Assembly (NCBI GenBank): GCA_022478985.1
Contig: JAKSZP010017387.1
Coordinates: 1-64,000 of the forward strand
From: Massospora cicadina
Lineage: Eukaryota; Entomophthoromycota; Entomophthoromycetes; Entomophthorales; Entomophthoraceae
Length of the DNA stretch: 64,000 nt
Reading direction: 5' to 3'
Shown: one piece after another, positions 55,224-64,000 of the stretch
Layout: each line of letters starts with the position of its first letter
Position numbering within the stretch: the stretch's first letter is position 1
Position numbers and translations under genes: made by a program
Notes under the pieces: generated by a model
The model's database searches: none
Told to the model about the DNA's origin: nothing
What the model saw: only the letters and a program-made list of their open reading frames with translations

Positions 55224-56382
55224 TGTCAGGCAAACAGCAAGTAAGAATTAGACTGGCCTGCCAGCCAGAGTGCCAGTGCACCCAAACAGAAAACCAGAAT
55301 GCCCGAGGCACTGCTGTTGATATGATGAATATAGAACTGGAAAGAAGTTCCACCAATATCTGCTGAGAGCCAGTATTTTGTATAGGCACAAGATAGAGTA
55401 CCAGATATTTATGACCATTAACCCCGAGGGGTGCAAGAATGTTGGCGGATAAGTTGGCTTAATTTTCAACATATATAAAAAAAACTAAATTTTTGGGGAA
55501 GTTTTTTTTAATGTAAAATTTAAGGAAGAAAAATCGACCAACAATTTTCTCAGTGCAATGTGACTGATTAAATAGTAGTCAATTTGGGGGAACATAAGCC
55601 AGGATTGGGTCCCACAAATTCGACCTAACCAGTGAATTATTTGGGAATGGGCGGGTTAGTTCCTTGGAAACTGACATCAAAAAATTTGGTGGCAGGCCAA
55701 GTTGCTATTGGTTCAACCTCAAATGTTGAACCAAGGCTTGGCTACGTTTCTGACAGTTGGCGTGACAGCGTTTAGCCCAACAAGCGGTGGGAATCCCCCA
55801 AGTCCACCCCACATAGGGTTGGGCCCATTTGGTTGGGAACAGGTTCAGGACGCCCAACCTGCCCGTTCTTGGTTGCTGGACCATTTGTTCAGTCCATGGC
55901 ATGGCATCAGGCGCAACACCCAATATGTCAGTAGGAAGCTTCAGAACCTTGTCAATGGTGTCCAGTGCTATTACCTGCCCATTGGGGGTGATGCCTGATG
56001 GATTTGGGAGGGGGATTTTCTGATCATCATGTTAACTTAATTGTAACCATTGGGCATTATGGTTGATAAATCAGTCTTCATACCTTTTTGACCATTTAAG
56101 ATCTAAGCATCCGGCTGATTGCCTCTCAAATTGGTTACAATCAATTTCATTTTGACAATCTCAACGCAGATTTCTCTGATTCCCCATAACAGCTCTACTG
56201 AGGAGAGTGTGGGTACCAGTAGCGGTATCCAAAGTGGGAGAGCTGTTACCCAGCGCTTGTCTACCACGTGAGCAAGATTGCCCTGAGTAACGAGGGGTAC
56301 AGCCATCCTCTTTGGTGCCTTCTTGCTGGGAAATGGGAAAACGGCCCAATTGACACCCAGGGGATGTTCCCCGGGACTTACA
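55224..56382 (+). repeat. Solo LTR inserted in G5 reverse transcriptase
   Basis: 1159 bp starting TGTCAGGCAAAC and ending GGGACTTACA, bounded by GCAAC (55219-55223) and GCAAT (56383-56387). Removing it restores the RT sequence L-C-N-A-P-A-T-F. It contains no supported gene; short ORFs at 55702-56023 are not protein-like. The family differs from all other LTRs in the window. Orientation is uncertain because TG...CA is symmetric; an ATATATAAAA box near 55471 suggests plus. Confidence 0.8.
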
Positions 56383-56387
56383 GCAAT

Positions 56388-56868
56388 GCCCCAGCTACGT
56401 TCCAGCTTGCCATGGATATGATCTCAGGTGATTTTAAGCTGTCCTGCATCTTAGTTTACCTCAATGATATCAATGTGTTCTTGCAGATGTTTACAGAGCA
56501 CCTTGCCCATTTGGAACAAGTGTTTTGGTGCCTTGATGCTGCTAATATCAAAATTAAGCCTTGGAAGAGCCATTTCTTTAAAGAACAATTAGAATACCTC
56601 AGGTTTGTCATGGATTCAAATGGACTTAAACTGCAGCTGGCTAAGGTGGAAGAGATAAGCAAGATGACTCACCCAGGTAATAAGCGGGATATTCAAGTGT
56701 TTATGGGGATGGTCAGGTACTACCAATAGTTCATTCCCAATTTCAGTTGCATTGGGGCCCCACTTTTTGAGTTGTTAAAGAAAAACGCTCCTTTCAATTG
56801 GACAGAATGATGCCAGAATGATTTTTATATGTTGTGAACCGTGTTAGCAAGTGCACCCATTTTGCAAT
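56388..56868 (+). pseudogene. G5 reverse transcriptase, second part
   Basis: NAPATFQLAMDMISGDFKLS leads to CILVYLNDINVFLQMF (about 56445-56490); the Y-L-D-D active site reads Y-L-N-D. It continues with HFFKEQLEYLRFVMDSNGLK and DIQVFMGMVRYYQ. It ends in ASAPILQYP at G6's target site, within the start of RNase H. Confidence 0.88.
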
Positions 56869-56873
56869 ATCCC

Positions 56874-57434
56874 TGTCAGGATTTTCCCTGGGTTAGGTGT
56901 AAGCCTTATCCAGGGGGATGGATTGACATCCCCCTTCAAGGGGTGTAAATCCTCACTGACTTATTATAAATGATAATAAGAGTCAAATCTACCAGCATAT
57001 TGAATTTGGGGCTTGTTATAAATTACCTCAAATTTGAGTAAATGGTACATTCCATTTTCCTAGGACATGTGACCTGGGATCTCACCTGACCTGGTCACGA
57101 GGGTGGCTTGATCCAAGTAAGGGTCAGAATAATGGGCAATCCAGAAGGCCAGGAGAAACCCTACTTGAACAGGGCCATGACAATCCTTCAGGCACATGTC
57201 CCAAAATACCCTATAAATATCTCTGATTTTTATTCTAATAAAATACTTTCATTCATAAGATCTATTTTATCTTATATTTTATTAAGTTTAAATTACTCAA
57301 ATGAAAGGAGTCTCATCCATTGTCACATCCAGAGCCACCCCTGTCCTCTTGGCTGACGCCAGCCCCTTGCAGTCAGCCTACTTGTTGGGTTCCCCAGCAT
57401 TAGTACCAGCGAACACATTTTGGGAAGCCCAACA
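56874..57434 (+). repeat. G6 5' LTR with perfect inverted repeat
   Basis: 561 bp, TG...CA, closely matching 59319-59880. At 56913-56934 GGGGGATG and CATCCCCC flank a six-base loop, an 8-bp perfect hairpin, kept in the other LTR at 59358-59379. CCCTATAAATA (near 57210) is a TATA-like box, and AATAAAATA at about 57238 could be a polyadenylation signal. Confidence 0.92.
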
Positions 57435-57436
57435 AC

Positions 57437-57454
57437 TGGTGCTCACTACAGGGG
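57437..57454 (+). promoter_or_regulatory. G6 primer-binding site
   Basis: TGGTGCTCACTACAGGGG, two bases after the LTR, identical to X2 and N. Confidence 0.88.
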
Positions 57455-58199
57455 TGCTTCCCTGGCGCACCCTGAGGTGCTACCCTCAACCTTGGATGAT
57501 AATGAACCCACCATGAGCACGCCAGATGCTGACCTTCACACTTACCTCCAATGGAATGGCCAAGACCCCACCACAGTTGGGTCTGAATTCCCAAGGAAGT
57601 CCTTTGAGTGTGCCCCCTAAAGACTTTGTTCGCTTCCAAGCTCCCAGTCAGCTGTTGCCCTTGCTGGACCTGTTAAAAATGCCTGAAGAATTAAAAAACA
57701 ATGAACTTGAGCCAAAATGACAGCATTATAAAATAAAAAGATTAGTGAAGGCAATAAATTATCATGGGGACCAAGTATCATGGTTCAAGAGGATGTGGGA
57801 TGCTCAGAGAGAAGAAGCCTTTGAGGACATCACCCAGCGGGATGACTATTGGGCGCTAAGACCAGTTTACTGTGATGAAAGGGTTATGTTCAAAAAACTT
57901 TTGAACTTGAAACAAAATTGAGAAAAAATTGGCTAAGCTACAACTCATCCTTTGGTCAAAAAGTGAAAATCAAAATGATCTGAGTGCTCAAAATTCAAAA
58001 TCAATTAATTATAATACTAACTATAATTTCTACTTAGATAATCTAAACTGAAACCCTCCATTCAAAGTTGGGACAAGTCGAGAATCAATTTCCAATCTTG
58101 ACAAGCTTAAAAAATTTGCAGGAAGCCTAAAACACAATTGGCGTGATGATTTGATTCAAACGCCAGGCAAAATACCTGGGACTTACCTCTGCACCGTTG

Positions 58200-58715
58200 A
58201 GAATAGGCTTGATGTCTCTTTTCCGCCTATGCTATTGCTTTCTGACTTCAACAATGCCCTTCCCAAGATTAAACTAAACTACTAAAACTAAAAATCTTAA
58301 ATGCCCAGTTTGACTCTCAGATTTGGACAGCGCTGATCCCAATGCAAACAAGAGTCAAGAAAAAGTGGAGCTCAATAACTCCTTTCTGGCAACGCTACCT
58401 CTTTCTGATTTTGATGGCGCCTTTCCCAAGATTGGGCCAAATATTAATAAAATAACCAATTTAGCTGACCCAGTTTGACTCTCCAATTGGGATAGCGCCA
58501 ATCCCAACAAAGATGAGAGTCAAGAAAAAGTGAAGCTCAAAGACTCCTCTCTGGCAATGCTATCACTTCCTGATTTTAATGGCGCCCCTCCTGAGATCAG
58601 GCCAAATTTAATTAAAATAAATAATTTAGATGACCTGGTTCGACTCTATAATTGGGATAGCGCCAATCCCAACAAAGATGAGAGTCAAGATAAAGTGAAG
58701 CTTGAGAAACCAGCT
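58200..58715 (+). repeat. G6 tandem repeat A, unit about 180 bp
   Basis: About three units, two well kept. Each reads as a protein repeat with DSANPNKDESQxKVKL, LAMLSLPDFNGAPPEIRPNL and INNLDDLVRLYNW. DNA landmarks GATAGCGCCAATCCCAACAA and GAGTCAAGAAAAAGT recur near 58340 (variant), 58490 and 58655. Units differ by substitutions that keep the frame. Confidence 0.85.
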
Positions 58716-58929
58716 GACATCACCTCCGCTACTGTTGCTAACCTTCTTGCCCACTTCGCAGTTTCCTCACAAACCTTGTCACATGGTTCACTTTTGGTTG
58801 AGAGGGATTTGTTCACCACAATCCCAAGACAAACCTTCAGGGGGCCACGCCCTACCATCGCTGGGCCATCCTCCAAGCTCATGGGGTCGCTCGCCCATGC
58901 TATCCACTGTTGACAACCTTTTCCCCAAG

Positions 58930-59200
58930 ACCTATGATTCAACTATGAGGGCCTTAGCTGATGTTTTTGTCTGGCTTCAAACCCTATCTACCCAAGAGAC
59001 CTCCAAGTCAATTAAGAGGGCCTTAGCTGATGTTTTTGTTTGGCTTTGAATTCTATTCACATCTGAGACCTTCAAGTCAACCATGAGGGCCTTAGCCAAT
59101 GTTTTTGTCTGGTCTCAAACCCTATTCACACCTGAGACCTCTGAATCAACCATGAGGGTCTTAGCTGATGTTTTTGTCCATCTTCAAACCCTAACCACAC
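58930..59200 (+). repeat. G6 tandem repeat B, unit about 81 bp (27 codons)
   Basis: Four units built on ATGAGGGCCTTAGCTGATGT, starting near 58944, 59013, 59083 and 59152. They encode (M)RALADVFVWLQTLxTxET with small changes; the second has a TGA/stop variant. The last unit is the most divergent (MRVLADVFVHLQTLTTPGT). Confidence 0.88.
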
Positions 59201-59318
59201 CAGGCACTATCACCGACCTGGTCTGCATTTCACCTGAGGCTCCACACGCCCCCAAACTAGAGTCCTCTGACCCTCAGGCCACAACTTTCTCCCCTAGGCC
59301 AAGGCTTGGAGGGGGCTC

Positions 59319-59880
59319 TGTCAGAATTTTCCCTGGGTTAGGTGTAAGCCTTGTCCAGGGGGATGGATTGACATCCCCCTTCAAGGGGTGTAAATCCTCA
59401 CTGGCTTATTAGATTCAAAAATAAGAGTTGAATCTACCAGTATATCAAATTTGGGGTTTGGTATAAATTACCACAGATTTAAGGAAATGGTAATTTCCCT
59501 TTCCCTAGGACATGTGACCTGGGATCTCACCTGACCTGATCACAAGTGTGGCTTGATCCAAGTAAGGTTCAGAACAGTGGGCAATCCAGAAGGCCAGGAG
59601 AAACCCTACTTGAACAGGGCCACGACAATCCTTCAGGCACATGTCCCAAAATACCCTATAAATATTCCTAATTTTTATTCTAATAAAATACTTTTGTTCA
59701 TAAGATCTATTTTATCTTATATTTTATTAAGTTTAAATTACTCAAATGAAAGGAGTCTCATCCATTATCAAATCCAGAGCCATCCCTGTCCTTTTGGCTG
59801 ACGCCAGCCCCTTGCAGTCAGCCTACTTGTTGGGTTCCCCAGCATTAGCACCAGCAAGCGCATCTTGGGGAAACCTGACA
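59319..59880 (+). repeat. G6 3' LTR
   Basis: 562 bp, partner of 56874-57434, ending CCTGACA. The purine-rich TTGGAGGGGGC just before it (about 59306-59316) is the polypurine tract. The two copies look the least diverged of the LTR pairs here. Confidence 0.92.
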
Positions 59881-59885
59881 ATCCC

Positions 59886-60440
59886 AACTTGGACAAACAG
59901 TTCATAGTGCAAATGGATGCATCCTTTTCTGCTATAGGGGCAGTATTATCCCAGAAGGATGATGATGGCGTGGATCATCCTGTCATATTTTGTAGTTGAA
60001 GCCTGAACTGTCATGAATGAAACTACACTGTGACCAAGTGGGAGTGTTTAGCGGTGATCTATGAATACAAACAGTTTGGGATATATCTACATGGGGTAAG
60101 ATTCCAAGTAGTGATGTACCATGTTTTCTTGCACTGGATGCAGAATCTGCATGAACTGAGAGGACATCTCGCACATTGGGCACTGAAGCTCCAGGCGTAC
60201 AATTTTGAGAATGTACACCATCTGAGAGCAAAACATCAAAGTGTGGATTGTCTTTCCTGGCTGCCAATGGTTGCTATCATGGCAGATTTGGCCAAAATAA
60301 TGTATGAGAAGATGGTGGCGAACAAATACCAGGATGAGCTGCTGCAGGTGATCAAGATGTTAGATGGTCTCAGGGAGGATACTTTTCTATGTGAGGGGGA
60401 ACTATATAAGCTGATTGGATACTCAATGCTGAGTTTCCCT
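59886..60440 (+). pseudogene. G5 RNase H
   Basis: NLDKQFIVQMDASFSAIGAV and LSQKDDDGVDHPVIF (59884-60000) continue the frame cut by G6. The frame 60030-60560 has TKWECLAVIYEYKQFGIYLH (catalytic Glu region), VMYHVFLHWMQNLHELRGHL and HHLRAKHQSVDCLSWLPMV. The sequence is typical of Ty3 RNase H running into the integrase tether. A stop near 60000 separates the frames. Confidence 0.85.
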
Positions 60441-61500
60441 AAACCTTTAGCTAGACCTACGATTATTATGGATGCTCATCGGGCTGTAGGACATGGAGGC
60501 TTGCAGAATACACTGGAGTTTTTTGCGACCCCAATACTACTGGGAGAGCATGCATTATAACATATTGGAAACAGTTAGTTGTTACCATCAGTGTCAAATG
60601 GAAAAGCCATTCCACAAGAAGATCACATACCAGCTGGTTAAGCCCCAGTTCATCTGGCACACCGTTTCCATTGATGTAGTGGGACCTCTGCCAACTAGCG
60701 CCAATTGATCCAAGTATATAATCATCACCATTGATCATTTGACTCGATGGGTGGAGGCCAGGGCCATTACTGACTTGGGCACAGTCACCACTGCCAAGTT
60801 TATTATGAAATATTATACAGCGACATGGCTGCCCGCAGTTCATTCTAATGGACAATGGAACCAATTTCACTTTTCACATCCTGCTGAAGTTGAATGAGTT
60901 GATGGCGATATGTGGGGTTTTGACCCACCCCCTATCACCCAGAATCAAATGGAATGGTGGAGTGGGTCAACGGAACCCTAGTAAACATACTCTGTAAATT
61001 GGTAAAAGATCGATCCTCAGAATGGAGTGCCCTTCTAACTACAGCTGTGTTTGCATATAATATCAGCTATCATTCATCCACTGGTATGAGCCCTTTCCAA
61101 CTGCTGTATGGTCAACATCCGGCTCTTCCTACCTTGCTTTACTCGTGTGTAGAGGACACTGGTGATGTGGACCCTCAGCAATATTTGAAGACTCTTATGG
61201 ATACATTGATTAAGCTGCAAACGGAAGCCTACTCAACCAGTTTGGCCAAGAAGATTTGCAATCAGGCAGCCAATCAGAATAGACAAAGCGAACTTTTGCT
61301 GTTCGCTGTAGGGGGCATGTTTTATTCCATGACCAGCACGGTTTTGGGTGGAAAGGCAAGCTCTCCAACATCTGGGTTGGGCCATTTGAGATAATCAAGA
61401 AGACTGGCATAAATGTCTACACCATCAAGGAACCTGTGGGGGGTCAGATCATCAACTGATTTCATGCAAAGTTCCTTCAAACATACAAACAGTAAGAGCT
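60440..61500 (+). pseudogene. G5 integrase
   Basis: DAHRAVGHGGLQNT and CYHQCQMEK (60470-60600) form the zinc end. HTVSIDVVGPLPTSAN (60658-60708) has the first catalytic Asp. [11 protein letters not shown] (about 60846-60880, shifted frame) has the second. [14 protein letters not shown] (60950-60990) has the Glu. The frame 60954-61394 continues through ISYHSSTGMSPFQLLYGQHP. The C-terminal GPF-type module is in the next frame near 61375-61450. The triad is intact but frames are broken. Confidence 0.87.
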
Positions 61501-61510
61501 TATTGTCCAG

Positions 61511-61528
61511 TCAACGGGAGGGTAAAGT
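61511..61528 (+). promoter_or_regulatory. G5 polypurine tract
   Basis: Purine-rich CGGGAGGGTAAAGT directly precedes the 3' LTR. Confidence 0.75.
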
Positions 61529-62005
61529 TGTGAAGTTGATATGACTGAACGATATGTTAACCATATCAGCGAATTGAAGGGGGAATCAAGATGAGTCTTG
61601 AGATTGACAAAAAAGGTATACAAATTAATAATTAATTGAAATGTTAACCAATTAGTGAATTGAAGGGAATTATGCTGAGATTTAATATAAATGAGAGCTT
61701 CTAGTAAAATAAAAACAAATAGAAGACTACCAAGCCAAGGATGCATCTATCTTGTGGAACCAAGATATAAAAGAGTCACACAGAGGATTGAAAAGGGGGT
61801 CTTCTTTCCATGATTAGATTGCTTCAGATAAGTCTGCAAATTAGTAAAATAATAAAGGTTAAAATAAGGGGTGATAGCTCCATATGTAATTTATCAAAGT
61901 TTTATTAGAATCGGCAATCTTCATATTGTCTGTGTGGTTGCTCAGTGGCTAATACCCTGTGCAAACTGAAAAAGAGGTATCAAGACTCTACGCCAAGAAT
62001 TAACA
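61529..62005 (+). repeat. G5 3' LTR
   Basis: 477 bp, partner of 50486-50963, starting TGTGAAGTTGATATGAC and ending AATTAACA, followed by the GTCCC duplication. Confidence 0.92.
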
Positions 62006-62010
62006 GTCCC

Positions 62011-62403
62011 CCAAGATGAAAATACTTTAGCTAGTGGTGATTTGGTGAAGTTTATTAAGACCTTACTGCATGGGTTTGTGCTGCCCCAAAACCCCAACTA
62101 TCAGTTTCCCAAAAAGTAAAATCATTTTTCCTAAGATCTAATAGGAGCCCCTACCATATTACCTAATTTGGAAGCCACTAAGCTATTCCAAAACTATCAT
62201 CAACTTCCCCCAACCATCAAAACTGTTTAAATACTGTTCAGTTGAAAATTGAGAGGAATTACTTTTTTGCTTACCCCCACGCTCCTATTAAAATTATAAA
62301 AAACCCAATTTTATAGCAGCGTTCATTTTTATTTTTATTAAAAATCTTTATGGGATCCAGTGGTGTTAGCACCAGCAAGCACCTAAATAGCTGGATTTCT
62401 ACA
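62011..62403 (+). repeat. G4 3' LTR, right part
   Basis: Matches 28885-29275 from CCAAGATGAAAATACTTTAG to TTTCTACA. With 50121-50485 it rebuilds a 758-bp LTR. Confidence 0.92.
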
Positions 62404-62900
62404 TAATTCCCCTTTTGCTAGGGCCTTCATCTCAACTCATCTAGTCAGATGGTCAATTGCAACTATGATGTATTTAACTCCTCTTGTGCTCATGGTTAAT
62501 GGTCCCATCACATTAATGGACACCGTGTGCCAGGCAAATCCATGGAGGACCAGTTGATATCCAGTCATGTTCTTATGAGGCTTGTGCAACTGGCACCCCA
62601 CACAAAAAGCCAGATAATCCACTACATTGTAGTTGATAGACTCCCAATATTAGTACTATTGAATGTGGTCAGTCATCTTCCTCAGGCCTCCATACCCAAC
62701 AACCTTATGTTTGGCTTGAATGATTTCTGCTTGTTCCGTTGACCTTGGGGAAAATAATTGTTTTCCATCAATCATCTTAAAAACTTGTCCTTCCTTGGTC
62801 TCATTGTTTACCATCACTTTCTGAAGTACATCTCGGATTCCTTGGGGCTTATTCTCAATTTCTCCATTGACCATCTTCTGGAATAGCTCATCTGATTGCT
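62404..62900 (-). pseudogene. X1 integrase, N-terminal half
   Basis: Minus-strand frame 62874-62656 (KHKVVGYGGLRKMTDHIQ, the His part of the zinc end) leads to CVGCQLHKPHKNMTGYQLVL and HTVSINVMGPLTMSTRGVKY (62622-62437). The first catalytic Asp reads Asn (I-N-V). The gene continues at 28520 beyond G4; X2 has the uninterrupted counterpart near 41560. Confidence 0.82.
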
Positions 62901-63330
62901 GTATATCACTTGGACCATTGGTAACCTCAATAATCCATCCACATTCTGGTGAGAAGCTCCCACTTGGTGAACTATCTCATAGTCATAGACCTGTAGCTTC
63001 AATGCCCATCATGCCAGTTGTCCTTTCAGTCTTTTTAAATTATGCAGCCAATGCAGCGAGGAGTAGTCCGTCACTTCTATAAAGTGCATTCTGTGAATAT
63101 ACATACAAAACTGTTTACATGTGTAAATTACTGCAAGACATTCACACTCAATAACAGTGTAATTCCTTTCATCTGCTGATATTGTCCAGCTCACATAAGC
63201 TACTGGATGCTAGTCTCCAAGCTCATCTATTTGACTCAGGATGGCGCTGATTACCATTAACAAAGCATCAGTCTGTACTATAAATTCTCAATTGAAAGTT
63301 AAATATTTCAATATTTGAGAATATATAAGA
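62900..63330 (-). pseudogene. X1 RNase H
   Basis: Frames 63194-63009 (YTVIECECLAVIYTCKQFCM and VTDYSSLHWLHNLKRLKGQL) and 63002-62814 (YDYEIVHQVGASHQNVDGLL) give the catalytic Glu region and C-terminal part of Ty3 RNase H. Near 63300-63220 the first strands (IVQTDALL...AILSQIDELGD) are degraded. Confidence 0.8.
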
Positions 63331-64000
63331 TACTGGCGTAACTTATCATAAGAACTCTGGACCTTTTATTAAAAATTAATCCATTTTTTATGACCTTTAA
63401 CAAATGAAAGAGGGTCTCAGCAATTCTCACAAAATCCCATATAAATCTTTGATAGTATCCAACCATTCCAAGGAATACTCGGATATCTTAGACACTTCTC
63501 AGGATAGCCATCCGCTCTATGGCCTCATTTTTCTGGGCTTATGGCTGCAGTTCACTAGAGTTGATAACATATCCCAGATATTCCAACTCTTTATTGAAGA
63601 TTTGGCACTTCCTCAGCTTGATATTCAAAAGCTGTGGACAGTATCTTGAAGACTTTTTCCAAGTGGTGTAAATGGTCAGTAAAGGTCCTACTGAACACAT
63701 TTATATTGTCCAAGTACACCAGGACGCATAACAACTTCAAGTCATTTAATATGGCGTCCATGGTCCTTTGGAACTTCGCAGGTGCATTACAAAGACATTG
63801 GGACATCCTTGTTGGTAGATACAGCCCCTGCATGGTGATGATCACGCATTTCTCCTGGTCTTCCGTTGGCAGATTGATTTTCCAATACCCTGATATCAGA
63901 TCCTTTGCGGAGAAATACTTCACTTTAATCAATTGATCAAATGCATCCTCAATATGTGGTAGTGGATATGAATCCATCTTCCTTATTTTATTCAGCTTCT
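63330..64000 (-). pseudogene. X1 reverse transcriptase, cut by window edge
   Basis: Frame 63977-63591: MDSYPLPHIEDAFDQLIKVK, YFSAKDLISGYWKINL (catalytic Asp kept in K-D-L), LYLPTRMSQCLCNAPAKFQR, then CVLVYLDNINVFSRTF. The active site Y-L-D-D reads Y-L-D-N. The thumb follows to about 63330 in broken frames. The upstream part of pol and gag lie beyond 64000. Confidence 0.87.

Larger units (their letters stand above)
57500..59310 (+). pseudogene. G6 gag-like ORF with repeats, decayed
   Basis: Frames from 57510 on give a protein with an N-terminal part (LHTYLQWNGQDPTTVGSEFP; WFKRMWDAQREEAFEDITQR near 57790), which looks gag-like only by position and composition. Repeat regions at about 58200-58715 and 58930-59200 follow, then a Pro-rich end (59210-59310). 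The frame 58530-58913 (127 codons) and the frames 58702-59049 and 59083-59412 are open. No CCHC motif. Function beyond a probable structural role is unknown. Confidence 0.55.
56874..59880 (+). mobile_element. G6: 3-kb non-autonomous LTR element in G5 RNase H
   Basis: LTRs are 56874-57434 and 59319-59880, with perfect target duplication ATCCC (56869-56873 and 59881-59885). Joining the flanks restores ILQYP-NLDKQFIVQMDAS of RNase H. The 1.9-kb interior has a primer site, a gag-like frame and two tandem-repeat arrays, but no protease, RT, RNase H or integrase. It must have moved with proteins supplied by another element; the shared primer site makes the other LTR elements here candidates. Confidence 0.9.
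50486..62005 (+). mobile_element. G5: Ty3 element (N/G1 family) inserted in the G4 3' LTR
   Basis: 5' LTR (50486-50963), primer site, gag, protease, RT, RNase H, integrase, polypurine tract and 3' LTR (61529-62005). A perfect duplication GTCCC is at 50481-50485 and 62006-62010, and the G4 LTR reads on across it. It contains a solo LTR (55224-56382) and G6 (56874-59880). Net length is about 7.3 kb. Confidence 0.93.
28521..62403 (+). mobile_element. G4: Ty3-type element inserted in X1, itself split by X2 and G5
   Basis: The 5' LTR (28521-29275), gag and protease (to 30973) are followed, beyond X2, by RT, RNase H and integrase (47097-50110). The 3' LTR is in two parts (50121-50485 and 62011-62403) around G5. 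Both LTRs begin TGTyAGACATTTGCCC and end TTTCTACA, about 755-758 bp each. Without the inserts the element is about 6.2 kb. The X1 integrase reading resumes on both sides. The flanking 5-mers TAGCT and TAATT agree at three positions only. Confidence 0.88.
16488..64000 (-). mobile_element. X1: outermost family-X Ty3 element, split by several insertions
   Basis: X1 pieces read on the minus strand: RT, RNase H and integrase start (64000-62409), integrase end (28520-27880), a hairpin region, an opposite-strand ORF (26332-27470), a 3' region (26331-26150 and 17054-16656) and an LTR stub (16655-16488). Laid end to end they are collinear with X2 (30974-47091). Intervening blocks are G4 and the E1/E2/L2 cluster. 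The 5' half lies right of the window. Confidence 0.85.

Noticed and set aside
55702..56023. Overlapping ORFs inside the solo LTR
   Set aside because: No motif, no homologue in the window, and they lie within TG...CA ends with target repeats.
29279..57454. The repeated 18-base word as a CRISPR-like repeat or tRNA gene fragment
   Set aside because: Copies lie on both strands always directly inside LTR ends, the position of a retrotransposon primer site; no spacers or cloverleaf.

Overview
The window looks like a repeat-rich nuclear segment of a eukaryote, most plausibly a transposon-bloated fungus (a basidiomycete is my best guess). That guess rests on family resemblance only. The evidence is degraded Ty3/gypsy elements with CCHC gag proteins and L1-like LINEs with an AP endonuclease, a CCHC ORF1 and a C-terminal CCHC motif. 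GC content is moderate, and no host gene, tRNA, rRNA or CRISPR is visible in 64 kb. Almost every coding region is a decayed transposon gene with stops and frameshifts, so most 'genes' below are pseudogenes. No species assignment is safe.

Layout, left side: G1, the 5' part of a minus-strand Ty3 element (1-3292); an AT-rich spacer (3293-4190); LINE-A, a minus-strand L1-like LINE (about 4190-9935); G3, a plus-strand Ty3 element whose gag carries a collagen-like Gly-X-Y tract (about 9936-14243); L1a, a 5'-truncated plus-strand LINE (14244-16487).

From 16488 to the right edge the window is one nested stack. The outermost host is X1, a minus-strand Ty3 element. It is split by E1 and E2, two tandem ORF1-only LINE derivatives of about 1.9 kb (E2 is itself split by the full-length LINE L2), and by G4, a plus-strand Ty3 element (28521-62403). 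G4 is split by X2 (30974-47091, minus, same family as X1), which is split by N (33235-39778, minus). G4's 3' LTR is split by G5 (50486-62005, plus). G5 is split by a solo LTR in its reverse transcriptase (55224-56382) and by G6 (56874-59880), a 3-kb non-autonomous LTR element in its RNase H. Most insertions can be unpicked by target-site duplications: CCCTC for N, GTCCC for G5, ATCCC for G6, GCAAy for the solo LTR, (G/T)ATGC for X2, and a 13-17 bp A-rich repeat for L2. This gives a relative order of events.

The most unusual feature is in family X. Both copies carry, between integrase and the 3' LTR, a conserved ORF of roughly 350-370 codons on the strand opposite gag-pol. It has its own TATA-like box, and an array of T-loop hairpins lies between the converging 3' ends. 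Other points are the collagen/coiled-coil gag of G3, the ORF1-only LINE derivatives, a LINE ORF2 broken only by two UGA codons that are shared by two copies, a primer-binding site shared by nearly all LTR elements, and two protein-coding tandem-repeat arrays inside G6.
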